Below, piece after piece: positions 25,793 through 32,912 of a stretch of 64,000 bases of DNA (its first letter is position 1; each line of letters begins with the position of its first letter). The notes beneath the pieces are model-generated. The model worked only from the letters and a program-made list of their open reading frames with translations, ran no database searches and had not been told where the DNA came from. Made by a program: the position numbers and the translations under genes. The DNA lies in contig UQWM01000006.1 in the NCBI GenBank assembly GCA_900544795.1, positions 1 to 64,000 of the forward strand, in the 5' to 3' direction. Source of the stretch: an uncultured Phascolarctobacterium sp. (GTDB taxonomy: Bacteria > Bacillota > Negativicutes > Acidaminococcales > Acidaminococcaceae).

Positions 25793-27238
25793 AATTGGAA
25801 TGTATCCGAACTCGTTTGGATTTGATAAAATTTCGGGTGTAACTTCAGTATTGATGCCGTTAATGGCATCATAGATCACAAAAAGATGATCTGAAAATAC
25901 ATACGCTTTAGATACGAAAGTATTTAAAAATTCCTGCCGGATCTCATTTACCGTGATATCATTATCACGGTATTTTTTTATGTAATAAACTATCTTTTCT
26001 TTGGTGATTATAGGAGCTTTTAATTTTTCTATGGATAGAGAAGTTAAAAGCTCTTTTTGTTTTGTTTCCAAATCATGCAACCTGTTTACGGTGCTGTCAG
26101 TCATGGCTCCGGCTTCAATAGCGGCTAAAAGATTATTGATGCGTTTTTCTACATCGGACAGCTGCTTAGATAAGGCTTTTTCCATGGAGTCGTTTTCGTA
26201 AACCTGCCGCTGGTAATCTATGATATAGTCAGCCATTGTATCGATGATCTCATCGCTTAAAAGGGTTGTCTGTAATTTTTCAGCAATAGTGTTTTCTGTT
26301 TTATCTGCAGGTAGAGCTTTCAGCTCACAAGTTTTTTTTCGCCTGCTGCTGGGGCAGGTATAATAACGATACTGATCGCCGTTGCGGCTGCGGCCATATT
26401 CGCCGCTCATCAGCTTACCGCAATAGCCGCAATAAAGCTTTAGGCTTAAAAAATATTTTGCTGCGTTGGCCTGTGGTCTGATACTGCGCTGCTTTAAAGT
26501 TTTTGCTATCTTAGTAAAAGTATCCTCGGATACCAGCTTTGGCATACCGCCATCAACGCGTACTCCATCAAAAATATAAATGCCTTTATAACGTTCGTTG
26601 CGCAGCATATAGTGAATATATGAAGCGCTCTTTTTTATACCATTGCTTAGCAAAAACTTTTGTAAGTCTTTCGTAGGCTTGCCTTCTGCGGCCATAGCAA
26701 AGACTTTTTCAGCTATTGGGGCAGTTGTATCGTCCAGCTCATATAAACGCGTCTGAGGGTTGATTTTGTAGCCAAAAGGTGCTTTGCAGTTGGCTTTGCA
26801 TTTTAAAGCATTGCCGTGTTGACCACGGCGCACGTTCTCTGCCAGGTTGACGCTGTACATTTCTGCCCAGCCCTCATAGATCGATTCCAAAATGATTCCA
26901 CCCGGTCCATCGGGGATAACTTCTTTAGCGGGGATTACTTTTACGCCGCAATCTTTTAAACGTTTTTTGTAAATAGCGCTGTCTAAGCGGTTGCGAGCAA
27001 AGCGGTCTGTTTTATAAATTATAACGGCCTGAAAAAGCTGCTTTTCAGCATCTTTGATCATCTTCTGGAACTGATCGCGGTGATCAGTCTTGCCGGAGAT
27101 AGCGTAATCACAATAGGTATTGATTACCTGCAAACCTTCTTTGTCGGCGAACTCCTGGCATTCGCGCAGCTGATCTTCAATAGATTCTTCACGCTGAGCT
27201 GAAGAAGAAAAGCGGGCATAAATAACGACGTTGAGCAT
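25781..27238 (-). CDS. Large serine recombinase (phage integrase)
   Basis: The 485-residue serine integrase has an N-terminal resolvase domain (about residues 1-150, YARFSSSAQREESIEDQ with the nucleophilic Ser near 11-13, and KTDRFARNRLD). A recombinase domain follows (FGYKIN to about 270), then a zinc ribbon (LYCGYCGKLM...YTCPSSRRKKTC) and a coiled coil (about 345-410). It would catalyse integration between attP and the tRNA-Val attB. Its last codons read through the attachment core and stop in the tRNA: ...IPIWWN, then TAA. In the excised phage the frame would instead continue past WW for 24 more residues, giving about 508. AAGGACTG precedes the start. Confidence 0.94.
   Translation of the reverse strand: MLNVVIYARFSSSAQREESIEDQLRECQEFADKEGLQVINTYCDYAISGKTDHRDQFQKMIKDAEKQLFQAVIIYKTDRFARNRLDSAIYKKRLKDCGVKVIPAKEVIPDGPGGIILESIYEGWAEMYSVNLAENVRRGQHGNALKCKANCKAPFGYKINPQTRLYELDDTTAPIAEKVFAMAAEGKPTKDLQKFLLSNGIKKSASYIHYMLRNERYKGIYIFDGVRVDGGMPKLVSEDTFTKIAKTLKQRSIRPQANAAKYFLSLKLYCGYCGKLMSGEYGRSRNGDQYRYYTCPSSRRKKTCELKALPADKTENTIAEKLQTTLLSDEIIDTMADYIIDYQRQVYENDSMEKALSKQLSDVEKRINNLLAAIEAGAMTDSTVNRLHDLETKQKELLTSLSIEKLKAPIITKEKIVYYIKKYRDNDITVNEIRQEFLNTFVSKAYVFSDHLFVIYDAINGINTEVTPEILSNPNEFGYIPIWWN
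25785..25797. other. attL, left prophage attachment site
   Basis: The 13-bp core TTCCACCAAATTG occurs here across the end of tRNA-Val and again at 59305-59317. To its right, GAATGTATCC (25798-25807) is phage sequence. It forms an imperfect inverted repeat with GATACAAATTC on the phage side of attR, the symmetry expected of a serine-integrase attP. Confidence 0.85.
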
Positions 27239-27312
27239 AAAAAAACAGTCCTTTCAGTTTAATGCAATTTTTGGTAGAATGAGTGTAGTAAAAATTTTTT
27301 AGGGGTGAAGAT

Positions 27313-28329
27313 ATGGGTGAAATTGATATAATACGTGAAGTGAAAAAATTTATTAAAGAAGCTAGAACTGAAGCAAAATTAAGTAATTGTTTGTATTGTG
27401 GAAAGCAAGTTACTAGTTTTTGTAATTCGCATACAGTTCCTAAATTTGTGTTGAAAAATTTGGCGAAAAATGGAATGCTTGGAATACACAATACTATTAT
27501 AGAACTACCTGTGTTAGAAACTGAAGTGGGATTAGCAAAAGCTGGTGTATTTAGAGTTATATGCAATCAATGTGATAATTATGTGTTTAAAGATTATGAG
27601 AATGAAACTACTATGCTGAACATACCAACAAATAAAATGCTTGCGGCAATATCATTGAAAAATCAAATAAGAATAGCAGCGAAGCGGATTAATGAAATAA
27701 AATTGTATGAAAAAGCAGCGGAAAAATATGGGGATAACTTTTTTCTAAGAAGGCAAATAGAAGGAAGCAAATTAGATTATGATGAATGCCTGCGAGAGAT
27801 AAATTATTCGAAAAACATCTTGAAAAATGATTTGAAATCTGGATTTAAATTGTTGTTTTGGAAAAAAATGGATTATAAAATACCTATTGCTACACAGAAT
27901 TCTATTTTTCTCTCAGGGGATTTAGAGGGAAAGAGGCTGAATGATAAATTTGATTTCAGCCCTCAAAATATATTGCAGGGTTTAGAAATAGCTGTATTTC
28001 CGCTAAAGAAAGAAAGTGTTATTATATTATTTGCTAAAACAGAGCATACATTGATTACTAAAAGGTTTTTAAAACAATTAAATAAGAAAAGTGAAGATGA
28101 AATTTTGGAGATTATAAATTTTATAATTTTCAAATACACTGAAGACTATTATTTGAATCCTGATACGGCAAATTTTATAAATGAAGTATCAAGTATAAAA
28201 AAGATTGCAACTAGTGTGCCTGAGATGCCAAGAAGTTTTGGTGATTTAAAAAAAGAAGAACAGGAATTACTACAGATAAAAGATTATGAAATCCCGAATT
28301 TGCTTAGCGAAAAATATAAGTTGAGTTAG
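27313..28329 (+). CDS. Zinc-ribbon protein with HNH-like SHTVPK motif, prophage cargo
   Basis: The 338-residue protein has an N-terminal metal site with split pairs CLYCGK and CNQCDNYVF. These flank SHTVPKFVLKNL, a pattern recalling HNH/His-Me-finger-like proteins of the 'SH-x-x-PK' group. The rest is helical and Lys-rich, without a recognised domain. AGGGGTGA precedes the ATG. It is much more AT-rich than the structural genes and lies beside the integrase, where phages carry cargo genes. A nuclease or defence role is a hypothesis only. Confidence 0.65.
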   Translation: MGEIDIIREVKKFIKEARTEAKLSNCLYCGKQVTSFCNSHTVPKFVLKNLAKNGMLGIHNTIIELPVLETEVGLAKAGVFRVICNQCDNYVFKDYENETTMLNIPTNKMLAAISLKNQIRIAAKRINEIKLYEKAAEKYGDNFFLRRQIEGSKLDYDECLREINYSKNILKNDLKSGFKLLFWKKMDYKIPIATQNSIFLSGDLEGKRLNDKFDFSPQNILQGLEIAVFPLKKESVIILFAKTEHTLITKRFLKQLNKKSEDEILEIINFIIFKYTEDYYLNPDTANFINEVSSIKKIATSVPEMPRSFGDLKKEEQELLQIKDYEIPNLLSEKYKLS

Positions 28330-28402
28330 ATAAAAAACAGTCCTTTCATACTGATTTTGGATATAGTATGCAGGACTGATCACTATATGTTATAATAATA
28401 TA

Positions 28403-28470
28403 GTAATCAGCCTTACAGTGAGATGTGGGCGACTTACACGGCCGTTCCTGTTGGTGCAGGGGCGGTCTTT
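28403..28470 (+). ncRNA. Candidate small RNA with its own promoter and terminator
   Basis: An extended -10 box (TG at 28388, TATAAT at 28391-28396) would start transcription near 28403. An 11-bp hairpin (28440-28450 with 28457-28467, loop TTGGTG, some G-T pairs) followed by TTTTA would end it near 28470. The transcript would be about 65-70 bases and lies tail-to-tail with the minus-strand membrane-protein gene. A hairpin (AGTCCT/AGGACT with inner CATACT/AGTATG) sits just upstream at 28338-28377. There is no homology to a known RNA that I can name. Confidence 0.4.
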
Positions 28471-29075
28471 TATTTTATATTATTTGCTATAGACGAGTTT
28501 AAATTAGTTAGCATTTTAATTGCGTTTGGTACACTATTATCATATATATATTCAGTTCTTACTTTATGTGCATCTATATGTGCAAGTAAATTTTTTGATG
28601 GTTGAGCGAGATGAAATTGCATATTATTACGTGCATTATTTTGTAAATCAAGTAAAGCTGAAAATAATCTTTTTTGGAAGGAATAAGTTCGAATTATATC
28701 ATCAAGTAGCTTTTTGTTAGTTATAAATCCAAGCTTATCTGCATTTGAATCATATATATGCAGGAAATTATATTCTATACTCATATAGAATGCATCTAAG
28801 GAACTTGATTCGCCATTTTTTGTATTATCATAACTTATTTTAAATGATTTCAAGGTATCAATAAGTGAAATTACTTCAGAATTTAAAGATATTAGTAGTG
28901 TCTGTTCTGTTTGCTTTGCGGCATATTGTTGTTGGAAAAAATAAAGTATAAAAGTAAAAATTGCGGCAAAAAATGCTTGAAGGATAAGGATTATCCATTC
29001 TAAATTAAATTGATACGTAAGCGTTGAAAATATAATAATCAACAATCCTAATATTACAATGTTTGCTTTGTTCAT
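28470..29075 (-). CDS. Two-TM membrane protein, prophage cargo
   Basis: The protein has about 201 residues: two adjacent hydrophobic segments at the N-terminus (IVILGLLIIIFSTLTYQF and WIILILQAFFAAIFTFILYFF), then a soluble helical domain of about 140 residues. The ATG at 29075 is chosen because TTAGGTGAT precedes it; a GTG at 29087 overlaps that site. It is strongly AT-rich and lies between the candidate small RNA and the exonuclease gene. The two-TM-plus-soluble-domain plan is common in phage exclusion and abortive-infection proteins, but no family is recognised. Confidence 0.6.
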   Translation of the reverse strand: MNKANIVILGLLIIIFSTLTYQFNLEWIILILQAFFAAIFTFILYFFQQQYAAKQTEQTLLISLNSEVISLIDTLKSFKISYDNTKNGESSSLDAFYMSIEYNFLHIYDSNADKLGFITNKKLLDDIIRTYSFQKRLFSALLDLQNNARNNMQFHLAQPSKNLLAHIDAHKVRTEYIYDNSVPNAIKMLTNLNSSIANNIK

Positions 29076-29099
29076 ATTATCAATCACCTAATATGGTAT

Positions 29100-30137
29100 T
29101 TATTTTTCAAAAACTAAATCATAAAAATCAGCTTCAGTTATTATGCTTAAATCAGCCCCAGATAATATCAGCTGTTCCGCTTTTTTCTGTTTAGAACTTT
29201 TTCCTTCTTTGATATTTTTAGAGTAATCTAAATTACCTATAATTAAAAAATTAGTATGTTTATTTACTCCATTTTGAGGTAATCCACCGATACTAGCCAC
29301 CAGGTGAGCGGCTTCAGTTCTTTGTAAAAGTTCTAACTTGCCGGTAAAAACGCAATTTTTACCATAAAGTGGGTGACTTGGATCAAGTTGACTTTTATCT
29401 CCTTCGATTTGAGATAAATCGATATGATGTTTTTTGAATAATTCGTTTAAATCAATGTTTTTATCGGCAATGATGTTATTGATTTTGTTTAAAAGATTAT
29501 TTGTTATTACACAATCAGCCAATGCACGGTGATGGTTATCTGTACTAAGGCAGAATGTTTGGGCTAAGGTTGTCAATTTATGATTTTCTAAATCAGGGAA
29601 GAGCTTTCTTGATAATCGTAATAAGTCTACAAAATCATTCTTAAGGGATTTGTTTAAGGCATTTTCAAAATTATCTATTAAGAAATTTAAATCAAAGTGG
29701 ACATTATATCCAACTATAATATTTTCACCTATGAAGTCATATATTTTGTCGGCGATTTCTTCAAATATAGGAGCATCTTTAAGCATTTCGTTTGTGATGC
29801 CTGTTAAGTCAGTGATAAAGTCATCTACGAAAAAAGTTACATATTTATCACCATTTTCATCTGTCTTAATATTTTGATTAACGGATATATCGTTATCTTC
29901 ATCGATATAATATTCTGATTCAGGAGGTTGAATTAAAGATTGAAAGCGATCTATTTCTTGACTATCTTTGATTTTTAATAAAGCTACTTCTATGATGTCG
30001 TCATATTCTGCTGAGAGTCCTGTTGTTTCAATATCTAAAACCACATATTCATTTGGGATAATTGTCAGAGAGTCGCCTTTGGAGCGTGTTTTTCGTCTTT
30101 CTTCTAATTCATTTAATGATAAAGATATGGATAACAT
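29100..30137 (-). CDS. DnaQ-like DEDDh exonuclease with C-terminal BRCT domain
   Basis: The 345-residue protein has an exonuclease domain (about residues 25-225): YVVLDIETTGL (Exo I), VGYNVHFDLNFL (Exo II) and HHRALADC (Exo III, DEDDh type). A BRCT domain (about 255-345) is marked by GKNCVFTGKLELLQRTEAAHLVASIGG and ends in ADFYDLV. This pairing resembles Pol III epsilon-like/DinG-type exonucleases of Firmicutes. The ATG at 30137 lies nine bases after AAGGAG; the ATG at 30146 directly abuts it. It is AT-rich like the neighbouring cargo genes. It may process phage or invader DNA ends; the role is inferred. Confidence 0.83.
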   Translation of the reverse strand: MLSISLSLNELEERRKTRSKGDSLTIIPNEYVVLDIETTGLSAEYDDIIEVALLKIKDSQEIDRFQSLIQPPESEYYIDEDNDISVNQNIKTDENGDKYVTFFVDDFITDLTGITNEMLKDAPIFEEIADKIYDFIGENIIVGYNVHFDLNFLIDNFENALNKSLKNDFVDLLRLSRKLFPDLENHKLTTLAQTFCLSTDNHHRALADCVITNNLLNKINNIIADKNIDLNELFKKHHIDLSQIEGDKSQLDPSHPLYGKNCVFTGKLELLQRTEAAHLVASIGGLPQNGVNKHTNFLIIGNLDYSKNIKEGKSSKQKKAEQLILSGADLSIITEADFYDLVFEK

Positions 30138-30193
30138 AACATACATCTCCTTGGAAAAGTGTTCTTGAATTTATTTAGTGAAATCAACATATA

Positions 30194-30559
30194 TTACCCG
30201 ACCTTGTTTTCGGACGGGGTTTCGTCGTTTTCCTGGCTATGGCTATATTCCTGATCCAGGATAGCCAGAACATTTGCTTTACCGCGTTCATCGAGAGCGC
30301 GGTATTTTTTTATCATTTCTTGCTCGCTTAAAGTGTAGTCACAGCTTTTAAATGGATAAGTTCTTCTATCATAAAAATACTCTGCTGTAACGCCTAATGA
30401 TTCTGCAACTCTAATTAATACATCGATGTCTACTTTCATGTTATCACGTCTAATAATGCTGTAGAGAGTGTTAGGAGACACGTTGGCAACTTTCGCTATT
30501 TCATTGGCGTTTGTATTTTTTTCTTTTAATAGTTCGGACAACACTTTTCCTATACCCAT
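30194..30559 (-). CDS. cI-like repressor (XRE helix-turn-helix)
   Basis: The 121-residue protein has an N-terminal XRE helix-turn-helix (NEIAKVANVSPNTLYSIIRR, about residues 19-38) and a helical C-terminal part with EQEMIKKYRALDERGKANVL, a dimerisation segment seen in small phage repressors. It lacks a LexA-type peptidase domain. The start at 30559 follows AAGGAAGTGAT. It is divergent from a cro-like gene across a region holding three identical operator-like sites, so it probably maintains lysogeny. Confidence 0.87.
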   Translation of the reverse strand: MGIGKVLSELLKEKNTNANEIAKVANVSPNTLYSIIRRDNMKVDIDVLIRVAESLGVTAEYFYDRRTYPFKSCDYTLSEQEMIKKYRALDERGKANVLAILDQEYSHSQENDETPSENKVG

Positions 30560-30580
30560 TAAATCACTTCCTTTGTTACT

Positions 30581-30609
30581 ATAATAATTCGTTTGCAAAT
30601 AAAGGTCAA
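30581..30609 (-). promoter_or_regulatory. Promoter of the repressor gene (P-RM-like)
   Basis: On the minus strand TTGACC (30609-30604) and TATTAT (30586-30581) have a 17-base spacer. Operator O1 (30590-30599) fills the spacer, so repressor bound there would block its own promoter. Confidence 0.75.
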
Positions 30610-30693
30610 CTAAAATTTTGTGCAATCGAACAAAAAAAAGTTGACAATATTTGCAAACGGACGTATTATAAATACAAGTTGTGCGTTTGCAAA
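30590..30693. promoter_or_regulatory. Three CGTTTGCAAA operators of the lysogeny switch
   Basis: The 10-mer CGTTTGCAAA, whose core TTTGCAAA is palindromic, occurs at 30590-30599 (O1, plus orientation), 30650-30659 (O2, reverse) and 30684-30693 (O3, plus). O1 lies inside the repressor promoter, O2 inside the cro promoter, and O3 just downstream of the cro promoter start. Exact triple recurrence within 104 bases between divergent HTH genes makes them strong repressor/Cro binding sites. Confidence 0.85.
30641..30669 (+). promoter_or_regulatory. Early lytic promoter (P-R-like)
   Basis: Consensus TTGACA (30641-30646) and TATTAT (30664-30669) have a 17-base spacer containing operator O2. It drives the cro-like gene and probably the early operon that follows. 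Confidence 0.82.
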
Positions 30694-30708
30694 GAAAGGG
30701 GTGATGAG

Positions 30709-30927
30709 ATGAGAAATTTAAAACGTGAAATGGCGGCAAACAATATTTCTGTGGAGGATATTGCTAAAGTGCTAAAAATCCATAGAAACAGCGCATCGTC
30801 CAAAATAAACGGTAAAACAAAGTTCTTAATTGGTGAGGCGTTTTTAATCAAAGAAACATTTTTTAAAGATATAGCTGTTGAATATTTATTTAAATCCGAT
30901 GACGACGCAGACAGAAAGGGGGCGTAG
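30709..30927 (+). CDS. Cro-like XRE regulator
   Basis: The 72-residue protein is almost entirely a helix-turn-helix: MAANNISVEDIAKVLKIHRNSASSKINGKTKF, then a short C-terminal helix. The pattern 'F...EAFLIKETFFKDIAVEYLF' is common in phage regulators of this size. The ATG at 30709 follows AAAGGGGTGATG; the open frame continues upstream only through promoter sequence. It is the first gene of the early operon, with its promoter overlapped by operators. Confidence 0.83.
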   Translation: MRNLKREMAANNISVEDIAKVLKIHRNSASSKINGKTKFLIGEAFLIKETFFKDIAVEYLFKSDDDADRKGA

Positions 30928-30929
30928 GG

Positions 30930-31181
30930 GTGATTAGAAAAAGCAGTACACTAAAACTGGGACCAGTAGAAATGGCTGGATTGATTTTGACTATTTTCGA
31001 AAAAAATGAGTACTGTGCAAACCAAATTGCAGCAGTACTAGAATTGATAAATCACAGGTTCGAAGAATATCGAAACTTAGAGCCTATTCATTTTGAAAAT
31101 ATAAATGGAAAAGTAAAAGAAATCAGAGCTTTTGAAGAAGCAGCTTTGAACAAACATCTTTTAGAATACCTAAAGTTATAG
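30930..31181 (+). CDS. Small phage early protein, unknown
   Basis: The 83-residue helical, acidic protein starts at a GTG two bases after the stop of the cro-like gene, with GGGGGCG in front. Its 3' end overlaps by 59 bases the end of a convergent gene on the other strand. No family is recognised. Position suggests an early function in the switch. Confidence 0.5.
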   Translation: MIRKSSTLKLGPVEMAGLILTIFEKNEYCANQIAAVLELINHRFEEYRNLEPIHFENINGKVKEIRAFEEAALNKHLLEYLKL

Positions 31182-31482
31182 GCAAACCTTGTGCTTTTAT
31201 AAAAGAAGCCGCGTTATTGAAAATAGTATCGTTTCTAATGGTTTCAATATAGTCGTGTCCGGCATAAGTTATTTCTTGCACAAGAAAATCACTGCCACAT
31301 TTCCAACCTATATCTTTTCCGGTAATTAATCCACCGGATTCAAGTATTTTTAGGTGCTCGATTATATCCTGAAAGTTGCATTCTGGAAGCCATTTGTATA
31401 AGTCAGAAGCCTGTATTGGAAAATCGTTTTCACTTTCTAAAGCAAATAAAATATAACGAATTAAATTTAAATCGCGTTTCAT
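31123..31482 (-). CDS. DUF2513-family protein
   Basis: The 119-residue protein begins MKRDLNLIRYILFALES, continues with a winged-helix-like middle (IIEHLKILESGGLITG) and the hallmark YAGHDYIETIRNDTIF, and ends with LPITLGILKDVCSKLL. This is the DUF2513 layout, common in prophages and mobile elements and probably DNA-binding. The ATG at 31482 is nine bases after AAAGGAT and is preferred to the ATG at 31491. It is divergent from the main early operon. Confidence 0.82.
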   Translation of the reverse strand: MKRDLNLIRYILFALESENDFPIQASDLYKWLPECNFQDIIEHLKILESGGLITGKDIGWKCGSDFLVQEITYAGHDYIETIRNDTIFNNAASFIKAQGLPITLGILKDVCSKLLLQKL

Positions 31483-31501
31483 AATAATCATATCCTTTCC
31501 T

Positions 31502-32110
31502 TTACTTGGGTAGAGTATAAATTTTTGAAAAGGTGTGATAGAAAGTAGTCCGTTTTTTTAGTTTTAGAAAATATAAGAGCGAATAAAAACGTGATTTAAG
31601 ACTTTTGTAAGCAACACGAAAAACAATTTGTATACCGTCTTTAATCGGTTTCTGAGGGTTTGATGTTACAACTATATCGAAATGAGTAGAACTATTTGCA
31701 CGGAAAGTGCCATTATTGCTTGGTGGCATTTGCAAAATCATATCAATCCCATTTTGAGATAGAATCAAAGATTCGTTGCGAAATGGAACTGCTACAGTCA
31801 TTTGCATCATAATCATATGACTATGATGATTATTTGGATCAACGGCGACTAAATCAAAATAACCAATATCAACATTACTGGGATTTGTAATATCAATTTT
31901 GCACAAATACGCATCATGATTTTGTTGATGCTGATATTTCGCAGATCCAAGCCGGAAAGAGCTTATTGGGAAAATTTCTAATTCGTCAGACCATTCAACC
32001 GAAACAGATTTAGAGAAAGAATCTTTCCGTTGCAAATAGAGAAATATAAGTGTGCAGAATGCGGTGATAGATTCAAAGGGTTTTTCTATTATAAAACTAG
32101 GAATTTCCAT
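31502..32110 (-). CDS. Membrane-anchored hypothetical protein, prophage cargo
   Basis: The 202-residue protein has one hydrophobic N-terminal segment (ESITAFCTLIFLYLQ, about residues 13-27), then a beta-rich domain (YLCKIDITNPSNVDIGYFDLVAV; FDIVVTSNP) and a basic, aromatic C-terminus. It is AT-rich and lies upstream of the DUF2513 gene in the same orientation, 19 bases apart, so the two are probably one transcript. No family is recognised. Position within the immunity region would fit a superinfection-exclusion gene. Confidence 0.5.
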   Translation of the reverse strand: MEIPSFIIEKPFESITAFCTLIFLYLQRKDSFSKSVSVEWSDELEIFPISSFRLGSAKYQHQQNHDAYLCKIDITNPSNVDIGYFDLVAVDPNNHHSHMIMMQMTVAVPFRNESLILSQNGIDMILQMPPSNNGTFRANSSTHFDIVVTSNPQKPIKDGIQIVFRVAYKSLKSRFYSLLYFLKLKKRTTFYHTFSKIYTLPK

Positions 32111-32181
32111 AATATAATCAGTCCTTTTTTATTTTTATTATAGCATTTCGAATATATTTTTGACAGTTAGGTTGTGTTTAT

Positions 32182-32337
32182 ATGCAAAAAATTAAATCTC
32201 AAGATATTTCAGAAGATACTTATGAGAGTTTGGCAAAGTTTTTTTATCCTCATATTGTTGATTTTTTTGCTGATCCTAAGAATCAGGATGATTATGAAAA
32301 AGATATCGAAAAAAGTAAATCACAGCTGGCAGTCTGA
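32182..32337 (+). CDS. Small acidic phage protein (51 residues)
   Basis: An open frame of 51 codons starts at the ATG at 32182 (MQKIKSQDISEDTYESLAKF...) and ends at TGA 32335-32337. It overlaps by 44 bases the start of the next gene in another frame. Codon use fits a coding frame and the predicted protein is acidic and helical, like small early proteins of Firmicutes phages. The ribosome-binding site (TAGGTTG) is weak. This is the better reading of the region than the long basic/hydrophobic frame that starts at 32174. Confidence 0.5.
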   Translation: MQKIKSQDISEDTYESLAKFFYPHIVDFFADPKNQDDYEKDIEKSKSQLAV

Positions 32338-32518
32338 GAAACTTAGAAGGTGTGAACGCTGCGGCAGGATAACGGACCATTATCATTATCTGATAGCTTC
32401 CAGGGATTTAGTGAAGAAATGCGTATGCGCTGATGATAGGCAATGCCGGGAATCGCAGCAGACGCGTAAACAAAAGCAGCTGAGGAAATTGAAAGAAAGG
32501 TGGGCATATGAAAATTGA
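32294..32518 (+). CDS. Small zinc-finger-like phage protein
   Basis: The 74-residue very basic protein has a CERC...CVC...C cysteine pattern that could bind one zinc ion (RRCERCGRITDHYH, then KKCVCADDRQC), ending in a Lys/Arg/Gln-rich helix. The start at ATG 32294 follows AGGAT. The frame is open back to 32174, but that part overlaps the 51-residue frame and looks spurious. Function unknown; nucleic-acid binding is plausible from charge. Confidence 0.55.
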   Translation: MKKISKKVNHSWQSEKLRRCERCGRITDHYHYLIASRDLVKKCVCADDRQCRESQQTRKQKQLRKLKERWAYEN

Positions 32519-32527
32519 AAATAAAAA

Positions 32528-32593
32528 GAACGTCTGATGTTGGAGCATCAAACGTTCAAAAGGCGGATATAACTAGGAGTGTCGTATCCGCCT
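32528..32593 (+). promoter_or_regulatory. Two tandem hairpins before the lipoprotein gene
   Basis: Hairpin 1 (32528-32557) pairs GAACGTCTGATG with CATCAAACGTTC, one mismatch, loop TTGGAG. Hairpin 2 (32561-32593) pairs AGGCGGATA with TATCCGCCT perfectly across a 15-base loop that contains AGGAG. A T-rich but not T-only stretch follows. They may form a terminator/attenuator pair or an mRNA processing site. Confidence 0.5.
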
Positions 32594-32624
32594 ATTATTT
32601 TATCAAATGATAGGAGTGAAAGCA

Positions 32625-32912
32625 ATGAAATTATATTTGAAAATTTTTGCCGTTATTATGGCTACAGTAGTGTTAATTGGTTGTGCCACAGAGCCGAGGG
32701 CCAAGATCACGGTGCCTGTTGTTGTGCGCCAAGGGGATACGCTGGATAGTATCTGTATCCGCATTGCTGATGAGCATGGCGATGTTCGCGATTATCGTGA
32801 AATTGTTTATTATACGCAGCAGCGTAATGAAATTCAAAAATTTATCTATCCCGGCGATATTATTTTGGTTGAGTTAGAAGTGGAGCGTGATGATCATGGA
32901 AAAAGCAATTAA
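32625..32912 (+). CDS. Small lipoprotein with LysM-like domain
   Basis: The 95-residue protein has a lipoprotein signal (MKLYLKIFAVIMATVVLIGC, Cys after LIG). A compact domain follows with VVRQGDTLDSICIRIA at the start and IYPGDIILV at the end, the two ends of a LysM-type peptidoglycan-binding fold, here with a longer insertion than usual. The start at 32625 follows TAGGAGTG. Its placement in the early region, away from lysis genes, points to an envelope change during lysogeny or early infection rather than lysis. Confidence 0.6.
   Translation: MKLYLKIFAVIMATVVLIGCATEPRAKITVPVVVRQGDTLDSICIRIADEHGDVRDYREIVYYTQQRNEIQKFIYPGDIILVELEVERDDHGKSN

Noticed and set aside
25781..27238. Integrase as a truncated, dead gene because it ends in the tRNA
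   Set aside because: All catalytic and DNA-binding domains are intact; the end is explained by the attachment core lying in the reading frame.
28423..28605. 60-residue hydrophobic frame (MWATYTAVPVG...)
   Set aside because: It runs through the terminator hairpin at 28440-28467 and lies antisense to the membrane-protein gene; no ribosome-binding site. A small type I toxin was considered but the fit is poor.
32174..32293. Long N-terminal extension of the zinc-finger-like protein
   Set aside because: It is a shadow of the acidic 51-residue frame; the extension is Ile/Leu/Phe-rich with no ribosome-binding site.
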